NCBI RefSeq assembly: GCF_038396785.1
Contig: NZ_CP151087.1
Location: 434,001 to 498,000, forward strand
Reading direction: 5' to 3'
DNA: 64,000 nt
From: Sphingobacterium thalpophilum
Lineage (GTDB): Bacteria; Bacteroidota; Bacteroidia; Sphingobacteriales; Sphingobacteriaceae
The translations under genes and the position numbers were made by a program. The notes beneath the pieces were generated by a model, which was given only the letters and a program-made list of their open reading frames with translations, was not told where the DNA came from and made no database searches. This document shows, piece after piece, positions 1-9,118 of this stretch (position 1 is the first letter of the stretch; every line of letters begins with the position of its first letter).

Positions 1-347
1 TCTTTGCGAAAATGGGTGTCCTTTTGCCAAAGCCTATCCAAAACAGAATAGTAAAGATCTTTGAAAAGTTCATGGGTACGGTGTGTGTTGATATAGGATA
101 TATTAGACTTACTTGGAGCTCTTACTACACCTAAGTGGTTCAGATTACCAGTGGTACTGCGTAGACCGTTACTAATATCACGGACCGAATCTGCCGAGGA
201 AAAATGACAGAAAAGCATACTGACTAGATGCGTCCAGCTGTTGATCCCTTTCTGATGTTTGTCACTTTTGTGCTTTGAAACCAAATCTTTGAATAATTCG
301 CGGTCGATAAGAGATAAAATCTGACTAAAAACATTTAAATTTATCAT
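1..347 (-). CDS. IS4-family transposase, N-terminal part (cut by window edge)
   Basis: The reverse strand reads from an ATG at 347 without a stop to the window edge, about 115 codons beginning MINLNVFSQILSLIDRELF. This resembles the N-terminal DUF4372 domain of IS4-type transposases in Bacteroidota, with the recognisable SMLFCHFSSADSVRDISNG and GNLNHLGV stretches. The DDE catalytic core would lie to the left, outside the window, so whether the element is intact cannot be judged. A strong hairpin sits just upstream of the start. The family call is from memory of the domain and is fairly secure; element name and ends are unknown. Confidence 0.75.
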   Translation of the reverse strand, partial: MINLNVFSQILSLIDRELFKDLVSKHKSDKHQKGINSWTHLVSMLFCHFSSADSVRDISNGLRSTTGNLNHLGVVRAPSKSNISYINTHRTHELFKDLYYSVLDRLWQKDTHFRK

Positions 348-407
348 GGCGGTGTGTTATAATTTTGCAATTTAAATATAGCAACTTTGCTATATCCAAA
401 CACCGCC
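348..407. repeat. Nested inverted repeat upstream of the IS4 transposase
   Basis: The arms atatagcaa (376-384) and ttgctatat (387-395) form a perfect 9-bp stem with a 2-base loop. Outside it ggcggtgt (348-355) pairs with acaccgcc (400-407). The outer arm touches the transposase ATG. It may be the end of the element or a hairpin that hides the start codon in transcripts entering from the flank; which one is inference. Confidence 0.5.
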
Positions 408-771
408 ACTTTTTAAACGTTTAGGACGCAAGTGTTTCTAAATGATAAAAAGTACTTTTCCTCAGGACTTTCTATTTGCAGTGTTTTACTAGTTCTTTGA
501 TCTTGCGTTGAGTAGCAAAAGCGCTGGAAACAATTTTGAGAAAATGAATTTACAATTGATTTGTTTTTCAATAAATTATCTGATTACCAATCACTTAATA
601 ACAATAGTGTTAAATAGTGTAAAAATAACACTTGCAATGTATATTTATTTTCGTATTTTCATGTTAAATAAACAATTATAAATCGCCTCCAGTAGACACC
701 TAAACCGATACGTCTTAGAGGTAAAAAAAATAACTAATTAAACACAAAATTTAAACAATTAAACAGTTTTT
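408..771. other. Gene-free stretch upstream of susC
   Basis: AT-rich sequence between the IS4 element and the SusC-type gene. No open frame, tRNA or convincing hairpin was found. It must contain the promoter of the SusC/SusD pair, but no certain Bacteroidota promoter match was fixed by eye. Confidence 0.4.
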
Positions 772-3700
772 ATGATTAACTGCCATTATTTCTCAAATCA
801 ATGGAAGAGAGCGTTTTGGACTGGATCATTGTGCTCACTAGTGGCCTTGAGTCCCCAAATCGTCGATGCTACAACCCTCGCAAGCTATGGAATTCTCTTT
901 CAGCAGGAGCAAAGTGTTTCTGGAACGGTGCATGATGAATCTGGAATGCCAATTCCTGGAGTAACAGTTTCCGTCAATGGAACAAAGTTAGTAACTAAAA
1001 CCGACGTTCAAGGTAGATACAAGTTAGACAAAGTCCCCGCAAGTGCGATTATTAATTTCCGGATGGTCGGCAAACAATCTATGGATGAAGCTGTAAAAGG
1101 AAGACAGACCATCGATATCACACTTCTTAATTCGGAATCGAATCTCGAAGAAGTCGTTGTTGTTGGTTACGGAAAGCAACGCAAAGAGACTGTCACCGGT
1201 GCCGTAGCCACTGTGAAGGGAAGCGATCTAGCACAATCACCGGCATTGAACGTTTCCAATGCATTAACAGGACGCGTCCCGGGCGTTACAGCAACCAACG
1301 GGAGCGCCGAGCCTGGCTACGATGGTTCCAATATCAAAATCCGGGGAACGAATACACTGGGTAATAGCAGTCCCTTAGTCGTTATTGATGGAGTTCCTGC
1401 GCGTGAAGGAGGAATTGATCGTATTAATCCCCGAGATATAGAAAATATCTCGGTTCTAAAAGATGCTTCTGCTGCTATTTATGGAGCCAGGGCAGCCAAT
1501 GGGGTTATTCTCGTTACGACAAGAAGAGGAAAAACAGGAAAACCGCAGTTTTCTTATACGTTCAACCAAGGGTATTCCCAACCTACCGTTATTCCTAAAT
1601 TAACAGATGCCTCCCAGTTTGCGGCAATTAGAAATGAACTCGAAATTTATAACCTCCCTGTTGAAGAATGGTCTGCTGCTTATACAGCGATCAACGAGAA
1701 AGGCAGTTACAATAAACAAGGTGGAGGAGTTTTGGATGCGCCGTTTAAACCAGAAGATATCCAAAAGTTCAAAGACGGATCAGATCCTTGGGGGCATCCC
1801 AATACTGACTGGTATAAAGCTACGCTAAAAAACTGGTCACCTCAACAGCGCCACAACCTCCAAATCAATGGCGGTACTGAGGATGTCAAGTATCTGATGT
1901 CTTTGGGGTATCAAAATCAGGATGCCTACTATAAAAATTCGGCTACAGGTTATAAACAGTATGACTTAAGGATCAATCTGGACGCCAATATAAGTCAGTA
2001 TATCAAAACACAATTTGGTGTTTTAGGAAGACAGGAAAACCGAAATTTCCCCACCAAGAGTGCTGGCACGGTCTTTAGAATGCTGATGCGGGGAAATCCA
2101 ACACAACCAGCAATATGGCCTAATGGAATGCCGGGACCAGATATCGAAAATGGCGAAAACCCCGTGGTAATTACGACCAATGCGACAGGTTACGATCACG
2201 ATAAACGCTACTATTTTCAAACAAATGGTCAGGTTGAGATTACAAATCCCTGGATAGATGGTCTTAAATTAACACTTAATGCCTCTGTTGACAAATATGT
2301 AAAAAATCAAAAAACATGGGTTACACCCTGGACTTTGTATTCTTGGCAGGGCGCTTATGAGGCCGATGGCAGCACACCACAACTGGTTCCTGGAAGACGT
2401 GGGCCTGCCGATCCAAATTTAAACCAAAGCAATGAAGATCAACTGAATATCTTACTTGGTGGAATCTTAAGCTTTGAGCGGAAATTTGGTGACCATCAGG
2501 TAAATGCTATAGCCGGTATCAACAGAGAAACAATTGATAATGATAAATTCAGCGCGTATCGTCGCTATTTTCTTTCAAATGCGATCGACTATCTTTTTGC
2601 CGGTGGAGAACAGGAAAAAAATAACGATGGATCTGCATGGAAAAGAGCGCGGCTAAATTACTTTGGGCGATTTGGCTATAATTATAAAAGCAAGTATATC
2701 GCAGAATTCCTTTGGCGTTATGACGGATCGTATATGTTCCCTGAAAGTGAACGGTTCGGTTTCTTTCCAGGTGCCATGGCGGGATGGGTCGTGTCGGAAG
2801 AGAATTTCTGGAAGGAAAATGTCCCTGTGATTAATTATTTCAAGATCCGTGCGTCATATGGCCAGATGGGTAATGACAACATCTACTATGATGATAAATT
2901 ACAAGAATATCAATATTTTTCAACCTATTCCTTTGGTACTTATATCGTCAATGATAAGCTAGCCAAAACCCTTTTTGAAAGCCGTGTTCCTAATGAGATG
3001 ATTACTTGGGAGGTTGCCAATAACTATAATTTAGGGTTTGATTTTCAATTTTTACAAGGAAAGCTGAATTTCGAGTTTGATATTTTTAAAAATCGCCGTA
3101 ATTCCATTCTATGGAGAAAAAATGCGTCAATACCACAAAGTACAGGGATGACATTACCGGCAGAAAATATTGGCAAAGTGGATAACAAGGGTTGGGAATT
3201 TAACTTAGGTTATAGTGGCAAGGTGGGAGATTTGGGGTACACGGTTGGTGTGAATGGTGGTTATGCTAAAAACAAAATTATCTTCTGGGATGAAGCCCCG
3301 GGCGCCCCTGCATGGCAGCAAAGTACAGGTAAACCTATCAAAACGGATATTTATTATGTCTATGACGGCGTATTCCGTGACATGGAAGATATCGCCAACA
3401 ATAAATTGGACTATAGTGCCATTACGAAAACTTTACGCCCTGGAGATATGAAATATAAAGATTTCAATGGTGACGGAAAGATTACCCCCGATGATAAAGT
3501 AAGACGAGACAAGAATAGTGACCCAACATTTCAGGGAGGTTTCAATTTTAGTCTGACCTATAAGGATTTTGACTTATCGGTACTATTTCAAGGAGCTACA
3601 GGAGGAGAGATACGTGTAGGAACGGATGAATCTGGATCTATCGGAAATTTTGTGGAAGAATTCTATGATAAACGCTGGAGCATCAGTAACCCAAGTAGCG

Positions 3701-3987
3701 TTTATCCACGTTTGACAGACCGTGGCAATCAATATTATTCTTATAACAATACCTATTGGATGCGGAGTACCGATTATTTGCGGCTTAAAAATGTGGAAAT
3801 AGGATATAATCTGGCCTCAAGCATTTGTAGTAAAATTGGCATTGGTTCTTTACGTCTATATGCAAATGGCATGAATTTAATAACGTGGAGTAAGATCAAA
3901 ATGTATGATCCAGAAGCCGTTAATGCATTAGGGCAATATTATCCGCAGGCAAGATTGATTAATTTTGGCGCATTATTATCGTTCTAA
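772..3987 (+). CDS. SusC/RagA-type TonB-dependent outer-membrane receptor
   Basis: This is an outer-membrane beta-barrel that imports a nutrient, usually an oligosaccharide or peptide, with energy from TonB. The 1071 residues are normal for the family. After an export signal in the first ~45 residues comes a carboxypeptidase-regulatory-like domain (SVSGTVHDESGMPIPGVTV, about residues 48-120), then the TonB box region LEEVVVVGYGKQRKETVTGAV, the plug with GRVPGV and IRGTNTLGNSSPLVVIDGVP, and the barrel ending in a C-terminal Phe (NFGALLSF). There is no STN domain, so it is unlikely to signal to an anti-sigma factor. The SusD partner starts 36 bases downstream. No glycoside hydrolase is nearby, so the substrate is unknown. 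Confidence 0.95.
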   Translation: MINCHYFSNQWKRAFWTGSLCSLVALSPQIVDATTLASYGILFQQEQSVSGTVHDESGMPIPGVTVSVNGTKLVTKTDVQGRYKLDKVPASAIINFRMVGKQSMDEAVKGRQTIDITLLNSESNLEEVVVVGYGKQRKETVTGAVATVKGSDLAQSPALNVSNALTGRVPGVTATNGSAEPGYDGSNIKIRGTNTLGNSSPLVVIDGVPAREGGIDRINPRDIENISVLKDASAAIYGARAANGVILVTTRRGKTGKPQFSYTFNQGYSQPTVIPKLTDASQFAAIRNELEIYNLPVEEWSAAYTAINEKGSYNKQGGGVLDAPFKPEDIQKFKDGSDPWGHPNTDWYKATLKNWSPQQRHNLQINGGTEDVKYLMSLGYQNQDAYYKNSATGYKQYDLRINLDANISQYIKTQFGVLGRQENRNFPTKSAGTVFRMLMRGNPTQPAIWPNGMPGPDIENGENPVVITTNATGYDHDKRYYFQTNGQVEITNPWIDGLKLTLNASVDKYVKNQKTWVTPWTLYSWQGAYEADGSTPQLVPGRRGPADPNLNQSNEDQLNILLGGILSFERKFGDHQVNAIAGINRETIDNDKFSAYRRYFLSNAIDYLFAGGEQEKNNDGSAWKRARLNYFGRFGYNYKSKYIAEFLWRYDGSYMFPESERFGFFPGAMAGWVVSEENFWKENVPVINYFKIRASYGQMGNDNIYYDDKLQEYQYFSTYSFGTYIVNDKLAKTLFESRVPNEMITWEVANNYNLGFDFQFLQGKLNFEFDIFKNRRNSILWRKNASIPQSTGMTLPAENIGKVDNKGWEFNLGYSGKVGDLGYTVGVNGGYAKNKIIFWDEAPGAPAWQQSTGKPIKTDIYYVYDGVFRDMEDIANNKLDYSAITKTLRPGDMKYKDFNGDGKITPDDKVRRDKNSDPTFQGGFNFSLTYKDFDLSVLFQGATGGEIRVGTDESGSIGNFVEEFYDKRWSISNPSSVYPRLTDRGNQYYSYNNTYWMRSTDYLRLKNVEIGYNLASSICSKIGIGSLRLYANGMNLITWSKIKMYDPEAVNALGQYYPQARLINFGALLSF

Positions 3988-4023
3988 CCAACTGTCATAT
4001 TAAGAACTTAACGAAGAAGAAAA

Positions 4024-5901
4024 ATGAAAAAAATTAAGAATATATCACTTATACTACTTGTACTTTCTGCATCATTACAAGCTTGTAATGATGATTTTGT
4101 GAGCACGAAGCCACTCAGTGAAGTTCCACAGGAGATCGTTTGGTCGGATGCTGGTTTGTCTGAGGCTTTCGTGACAGAAATCTATAACGGTTTTGGGGTA
4201 GGAGGCTTTTATGAGCAAGAAATGGCATCCATGACCGACGAAGCTTTATTTACACACCCTAATCGGGGCATAAATACCGTGACCGAATCTCGATCAAATC
4301 CAGCTGATCAAGGCTATATTATGGATACTTACGAATACGGTCGCATGTATACGCGCATCCGGGCAACTAACATTGCCATCTCCAATTTGAGTGCACCCAA
4401 GTTTGACAAAGCAAAAGCCGATAAGCTGTTAGGCGAAGCCTATTTCCTGCGTGGGTATTATTATCAACAGCTCTTACGCTTTTATGGTGGCATCCCCATC
4501 GATAATAAGATATATACATTGAACGATAAAGACTATATGGTTCCGAGGAATAGCTATGAGGAGTGTGTCAATGCCATCGTGAAAGATCTAGACAGCGCAG
4601 CTCTTTTGTTAAAGGGCAGTTCATCAACAAAGGGACGTGCAAATGAAACTGCAGTATTGGCCTTAAAATCAAGGGTATTACTCTATGCTGCCAGCGATCT
4701 CCACGATGCGGGTAAAGCCAAAGCAAAATCAACATTATTGGCAGGGTATAAAAATCCAGAATATCTAATGTACACGAGTGGCAATCAGGTGGAGCGTTGG
4801 ACAAAAGCAAAGGCCGCAGCAAAAGCCGTACTGGATCATACAGAATTCGCCTATAAGTTAGACCTAACTCAACCCGCTTCGCCTAATGAGGGTACTGCCA
4901 ACTATATGGCCGTATCGTTAGGAGGGGGGAGCAAGACAGTTGATTTTACAGCAGGAAAAGATATTATTCTGGGGAGATTCTTTATTGACGAAAAGGATGA
5001 ACGTGGTGGCTGGGTAGGGCGAGACAACGGTCCAAATGGCTATCATAACTGGGCCGGAAATACACCGATACAACTCTTGGTAGACGACTACGAGACTATT
5101 GATGGCCAAAAATTCAGCTGGTCAAATCCTACTATGGCAGCCAGCCCTTATCAAAATCGTGACCCACGTTTAAAGGCAACAATTTTATACGACGGTGCGG
5201 ATTGGAAACCTAGGACAGCTGATGTCGCTGAAAGAGATAAGGCGAATCAAATCCAAACAGGTCAATACGAAATAATGAATGCCAAAGGACAAAAGGTTAT
5301 CCAATTTGGCCTTGACACAAGAAAAAGCCCGATTGAAGATTGGAATGGTTCACGGACTGGATATTATATTCGTAAATTTACAGATCCGGACCCTACAATG
5401 CAGGATCAAAACACAAGACAGCGCATTCCCTGGCCAATGTTTCGCTATACAGAGGCGATATTGAACTATGTAGAAGCATGTCTTGAATTAGGAGAAGAGA
5501 ATGAAGCTAAAACATGGTTAAACAAAATCCGCTTTAGAGCTGGAATGCCTGCAATTCCAACCGCCGAAACCGGAGCGGCTCTAAAAGCACGTTATAGAAA
5601 CGAGCGCCGTATTGAATTAGCCTACGAGGAGCATCGCTTCTTTGACGCGCGACGCTGGATGATAGCCGCGGAAACTATAGGTCGTAAAGCAAATATTATA
5701 AACATCACGGGAACCCTTAAGGCGGGTAAAAATGTAACTCTTTATCAATATAATCCCGATAACTACACCTATACCTATACGGTATCCAATATTGATCCAG
5801 GTATCGAAAATAGGAACTGGGATGACAAAATGTACTACACGTCTTTGCATCGCGATGAGGTTAATCGAAATACAAAATTGATCCAAAATCCAGGTTACTA
5901 G
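4024..5901 (+). CDS. SusD/RagB family nutrient-binding lipoprotein
   Basis: This surface lipoprotein caps the SusC barrel and captures the substrate. The signal MKKIKNISLILLVLSASLQAC ends in a lipobox (LQAC, Cys21). The N-terminal SusD-like region has the TPR-type helices with the family hallmark GEAYFLRGYYYQQLLRFYGG (near residues 138-157). The C-terminal part has WPMFRYTEAILNYVEACLELGE and RRIELAYEEHRFFDARRW, both strongly conserved in RagB/SusD. The 625 residues fit. It follows susC by 36 bases and is followed by a strong hairpin, so the two form a minimal uptake operon without an enzyme. Confidence 0.95.
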   Translation: MKKIKNISLILLVLSASLQACNDDFVSTKPLSEVPQEIVWSDAGLSEAFVTEIYNGFGVGGFYEQEMASMTDEALFTHPNRGINTVTESRSNPADQGYIMDTYEYGRMYTRIRATNIAISNLSAPKFDKAKADKLLGEAYFLRGYYYQQLLRFYGGIPIDNKIYTLNDKDYMVPRNSYEECVNAIVKDLDSAALLLKGSSSTKGRANETAVLALKSRVLLYAASDLHDAGKAKAKSTLLAGYKNPEYLMYTSGNQVERWTKAKAAAKAVLDHTEFAYKLDLTQPASPNEGTANYMAVSLGGGSKTVDFTAGKDIILGRFFIDEKDERGGWVGRDNGPNGYHNWAGNTPIQLLVDDYETIDGQKFSWSNPTMAASPYQNRDPRLKATILYDGADWKPRTADVAERDKANQIQTGQYEIMNAKGQKVIQFGLDTRKSPIEDWNGSRTGYYIRKFTDPDPTMQDQNTRQRIPWPMFRYTEAILNYVEACLELGEENEAKTWLNKIRFRAGMPAIPTAETGAALKARYRNERRIELAYEEHRFFDARRWMIAAETIGRKANIINITGTLKAGKNVTLYQYNPDNYTYTYTVSNIDPGIENRNWDDKMYYTSLHRDEVNRNTKLIQNPGY

Positions 5902-5910
5902 TATTTAAAG

Positions 5911-5989
5911 AAGCTGTCCAAATGTGCAGTGCCCCCAGAAAATGTCTAACTTTTTGGGGACACTGCATTTTTTTGGACAGCTTTTTTTG
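5911..5989 (+). terminator. Long hairpin terminator after susD
   Basis: Outer arms aagctgtccaaa (5911-5922) and tttggacagctt (5972-5983) pair perfectly. An inner stem pairs tgcagtgcccc with gggg-a-cactgca, and a T run follows at 5982-5988. The right inner part (about 5943-5967) resembles an IS3/IS150-type terminal repeat, so the hairpin may derive from an insertion sequence end. Confidence 0.7.
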
Positions 5990-6416
5990 CGGCTAATTTT
6001 TAATACGTTTTGAATAGGTCCAATTTTAGTAACTATGCTGTATTGATAAGCGACAGGAATAAGTTTCAGTATATGCTGCTAGTGGCGGCAATATGCCTTA
6101 GATACCTATTGTGTTCGTACCTGCTTCGGACAAGCTTCGGAGCTCACCGGATAAGGATTAGCTATTGGCCAGTTCCTGACCAGTATTTTCCTGTTCGGAG
6201 ACTGGTCAATGACTGTTCAGCATCTGTACGGAATCTATTGATGATCCGAAGAAAGTACGAAGCAGGTACGAAGCAAAGGGCTTCCCATTCGCTTATTGTT
6301 GCCATTTTTCACCGGATTTCACCATAGCTCTTTGGACAGGTTGAAACTTTATCTGCTATTCAAAAATAGTTTCCACAAAACAAGTGACAAACTTTTCGGA
6401 CACACTGATTATATAA
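5990..6416. other. Non-coding structured stretch with inverted repeats
   Basis: About 430 bases without a convincing gene. The 13-mer cgtacctgcttcg (from 6117) has an exact inverted copy cgaagcaggtacg near 6258-6270, gaccagt near 6178 pairs with actggtc near 6202, and gaagcaaagggcttc near 6271 makes a short hairpin. A 105-codon frame crosses the region but its composition follows the repeats and no domain is visible. It may be a small non-autonomous mobile element, an RNA or decayed sequence. Confidence 0.4.
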
Positions 6417-7628
6417 TTACTTTTTCTGCTGACTTATATTAGGTAATAGCCCTGTAACTACTCCGATTAATGGAAGATAAGCACAGATATTAAATACATA
6501 TTCGATTGAGGTTTGATCTGCAAGCCAGCCCAGAACTGCTGAACCAATTCCCCCCATACCAAAAGCAAAGCCAAAAAATAAACCAGCAATCATTCCGACC
6601 TTTCCTGGGATGAGTTCTGTCGCATAGACCAAGATAGCAGAGAATGCAGACGATATAATAAGACCTATTAAAATAGCGAGGATAATGGTTAGCCCTAGAC
6701 CCACGTGTGGCAATAGTAATGTGAACGGAGCCGCTCCGAGAATCGATACCCAGATAATTAGTTTACGCCCATAGCGATCTCCCAATGGCCCCCCTAATAT
6801 AGTTCCCGCAGCTACAGAAGCAAGAAATATAAATAAGTATATTTGAGATTCCTGAACCGAAACATGGAATTTATTGATCAAATAGAAGGTGAAATAACTG
6901 GTCATGGAAGCCATGTAAAAATATTTGGAAAAAATGAGTACCAATAAAATTACAAGTGCAAATACTACTTTTGATTTTGGCAGGTCGGCTTTTGAAGCAC
7001 CAACAGCAGTTGTTTGTGTCTTAGGCTTGAGATGTATTTGATACCAATTACCGACATAAGTAAGAATCATAACGGCTACAATGGCCAATACGCCAAATAC
7101 ACCAATGTATTGTTGGCCCAAAGGGATCACAATAAGCGCTACAAGAAGGGGACCTATCGCACCACCAGCATTACCACCGACTTGGAAGATAGACTGGGCG
7201 AGCCCCTTTTTGCCTCCGGAAGCTAAATGAGCAACTCGAGAAGCTTCAGGATGAAATATAGATGAACCCATGCCAATAAGACTTACAGAAAGGAGAATGT
7301 AGATAAAGTTTGACGCAAAAGAAATGCATATCAATCCTGCTAAAGAGAAAAGCATACCGACAGCGAGTGATCGTGGTGTAGGGTTTTTATCTGTATACAA
7401 ACCAACGAAGGGTTGCAAAATAGAAGCAGTAAGCTGAAAAACCAACGTTATAATACCAATTTGGGTAAAACTAAGCGCATAATTTGATTTTAACATGGGA
7501 TATACTGCCGGGATGACCGACTGAATCAAGTCATTGAGCAAGTGTGAAAGACTAATCGCAAATAAAATCGCATAGACGGTTTCGGAGCTTTTCCAAGATC
7601 CACTCGGGTTTAAAGATTGTGTTTTCAT
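6417..7628 (-). CDS. MFS transporter, fosmidomycin-resistance (Fsr) type
   Basis: An inner-membrane major facilitator with about 12 hydrophobic segments, probably a drug or metabolite exporter. The start at MKTQSLNPSG (7628) gives 403 residues; a frame-open extension to 7751 would overlap the upstream regulator gene and lacks membrane character, and an ATG at 7643 is an alternative. Typical Fsr features are SHLLNDLIQSVIPAVYPMLK in helix 1, QPFVGLYTDKNP in the helix 2-3 loop and GMGSSIFHPEASRVAHLASG in helix 4. It lies 88 bases behind a GntR gene on the same strand, with an operator-like palindrome between them, so it is probably controlled by that regulator. The real substrate is unknown. Confidence 0.85.
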   Translation of the reverse strand: MKTQSLNPSGSWKSSETVYAILFAISLSHLLNDLIQSVIPAVYPMLKSNYALSFTQIGIITLVFQLTASILQPFVGLYTDKNPTPRSLAVGMLFSLAGLICISFASNFIYILLSVSLIGMGSSIFHPEASRVAHLASGGKKGLAQSIFQVGGNAGGAIGPLLVALIVIPLGQQYIGVFGVLAIVAVMILTYVGNWYQIHLKPKTQTTAVGASKADLPKSKVVFALVILLVLIFSKYFYMASMTSYFTFYLINKFHVSVQESQIYLFIFLASVAAGTILGGPLGDRYGRKLIIWVSILGAAPFTLLLPHVGLGLTIILAILIGLIISSAFSAILVYATELIPGKVGMIAGLFFGFAFGMGGIGSAVLGWLADQTSIEYVFNICAYLPLIGVVTGLLPNISQQKK

Positions 7629-7640
7629 AAAAGAAATATT

Positions 7641-7657
7641 CATCAGGTCATCTGATG
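7641..7657. promoter_or_regulatory. Operator-like inverted repeat before the MFS gene
   Basis: The arms catcag and ctgatg are separated by gtcat, and the site contains tcatctgatg (7648-7657), which is also found before the GntR gene at 8386-8395. The site covers the possible start codons of the MFS gene. The shared word suggests that the GntR protein binds both. Confidence 0.5.
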
Positions 7658-7716
7658 TTTTAATTGATAAAAATAACGTATATTGAGATTGATGATTTGC
7701 ATATGCTACAGGAAAA

Positions 7717-8376
7717 TTACAGCTGTTGGATAATTCGGTTAGCAATATCAACAGCTTTTTTCACTTCTTTATCTTTGATTGCCAACATCAGTTCCTCGTG
7801 TTGCTGTTGTGAAGTTAAGAAGGGTACTGTATCCTTATAAATAGTCATGAAGAACTTATTGACATGTTCAGATAAAGTTGTATATAAAGCGGTCAAAATA
7901 CTATTTCCACATGATTCAGCAATCGCACTGTGAAAGGCAATATCGGCATCCACGCACGCCATCAAATTTCCCATTTCGGCATATTTCGCTCTATTTTTGA
8001 GCGCTTGAGCCATATCCTTGAGGCCTTTCGAAGTACGATTTACGGCAGCTTTTTCAATAATTCGCAATTCCAATACGTGTCTAACTTCAAAAATATCGTT
8101 AAAATTGGCTTTTTCAATTTTTGAGTCAAGAGCATGATGACCTGTGCTACTTTTAACAAAAGTACCAAGACCTTGTTGTACATTGAGATAGCCTGATTGA
8201 CTTAAATATTTGACCGCCTCACGAATGCTGGATCTGCCCACAGCAAATTGTTTCATCAATTCTGGTTCCGTAGGAAGTTTAGATTCTACCGGAAATTCAC
8301 CTAATTTGATTTTTTCTTCTATTGCCGCGGCAACTTCCTCTGCCAAGGATCTTCGTACGATAGCTTCAGTCTTCAT
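7717..8376 (-). CDS. GntR family transcriptional regulator, FadR/FCD subfamily
   Basis: A 219-residue DNA-binding repressor or activator. The N-terminal winged helix (about residues 8-75) shows SLAEEVAAAIEEKIKLGEF, SKLPTEPELMKQFAVGRSSI and QQGLGTFV, the classic GntR pattern. The C-terminal all-helical FCD ligand domain (about 95-215) contains DIFEVRHVLELRIIEKAA and the histidines expected for metal or acid binding (DADIAFHSAIAESCGN). The start is the ATG at 8376, nine bases from a perfect 13-bp palindrome, which points to autoregulation. It is followed on the same strand by an MFS exporter, the likely target. The effector is unknown, often a carboxylate in this subfamily. Confidence 0.9.
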   Translation of the reverse strand: MKTEAIVRRSLAEEVAAAIEEKIKLGEFPVESKLPTEPELMKQFAVGRSSIREAVKYLSQSGYLNVQQGLGTFVKSSTGHHALDSKIEKANFNDIFEVRHVLELRIIEKAAVNRTSKGLKDMAQALKNRAKYAEMGNLMACVDADIAFHSAIAESCGNSILTALYTTLSEHVNKFFMTIYKDTVPFLTSQQQHEELMLAIKDKEVKKAVDIANRIIQQL

Positions 8377-8384
8377 ATAGTCAT

Positions 8385-8397
8385 ATCATCTGATGAT
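8385..8397. promoter_or_regulatory. 13-bp palindrome before the GntR gene, likely autoregulatory operator
   Basis: The sequence atcatc-t-gatgat is a perfect palindrome. It starts nine bases upstream of the regulator's start codon (8376), and ten of its bases recur before the MFS gene (7648-7657). Position and symmetry fit a GntR binding site that blocks expression when occupied. Confidence 0.55.
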
Positions 8398-8580
8398 TGC
8401 AAAGGTAGTAGAATTTTTTGAATTCTTATTTATTTTCAAAAATTTGATCAAACCAACCGAATATTGTTACGACTACATCAGATATTTATTACAGTGTTTA
8501 CTGTGTTAAATTTATTGGCAGTTTTAGGTTAATTAACAGTGAGGCTGGTCCTCCAATGTATTTATCTAAAACTTAGTAAC

Positions 8581-8940
8581 ATGAAAAAATTAATGATGAG
8601 CGCCGTAGCCTTGGCTTTAATGTCATCTGCTACTTTTGCGAAAACGGGGCCAAAAGCGGCCGACAACAGCCATGTTGAAAAATCAACGATTTACAAATCA
8701 CAAACTGGAAAAGCTAATTTGAATATCGTGAGCGACGCCAAAGAGATCAAGCTCGGAAAGTCTCGTACGCTATGTAGATTGACGATGAGTATCTATAATA
8801 CAAGCGGTCAGTTGATCGAAACTCAGGTTCTCACGTACACCAGCTATGGAGCCAATGATATGTATTATAGCAGCTGCGGAGCATGGTTTAGTGCTACCAT
8901 TCAGAATTATCAAAACTATTATGGTAATCCGAATCATTAA
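8581..8940 (+). CDS. Small secreted protein of unknown function
   Basis: A 119-residue protein starting at MKKLMMSAVALALMSSATFA, a clear signal peptide with cleavage after AFA-type residues near position 20; an in-frame start at 8539 would bury this signal, so 8581 is preferred. The mature part has two Cys (SRTLCRLTMSIYN and YYSSCGAWF) that could form a disulfide and a Tyr/Asn-rich end. The stretch LGKSRTLCRLTMSIYNTSG reads as beta strands. No known domain is recognised. A terminator hairpin follows at 8963. Confidence 0.7.
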   Translation: MKKLMMSAVALALMSSATFAKTGPKAADNSHVEKSTIYKSQTGKANLNIVSDAKEIKLGKSRTLCRLTMSIYNTSGQLIETQVLTYTSYGANDMYYSSCGAWFSATIQNYQNYYGNPNH

Positions 8941-8962
8941 GTATCAACTAATCAAACGATGT

Positions 8963-8990
8963 AACGGGGCTAGCACGCCCCGTTTTCATT
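8963..8990 (+). terminator. Rho-independent terminator after the small secreted protein
   Basis: Arms aacggggc (8963-8970) and gccccgtt (8977-8984) form a GC-rich stem with a 6-base loop, followed by ttcattttt. Confidence 0.85.
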
Positions 8991-9118
8991 TTTCCACAAT
9001 TCAACCAAAAGGAAACTTCTATTGACGATCCTAATATGACAATGAAGATGCTACTGTATGCAAACATGCGATAGGGCTGACAGCTGATGATGTTAGAAAA
9101 GCGAGATACCGCTTAGTA

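Noticed and set aside
6010..6327. 105-codon open frame between SusD and the MFS gene
   Set aside because: It crosses several inverted repeats, has no plausible start context or domain, and its amino acid make-up follows the repeats. Treated as non-coding.
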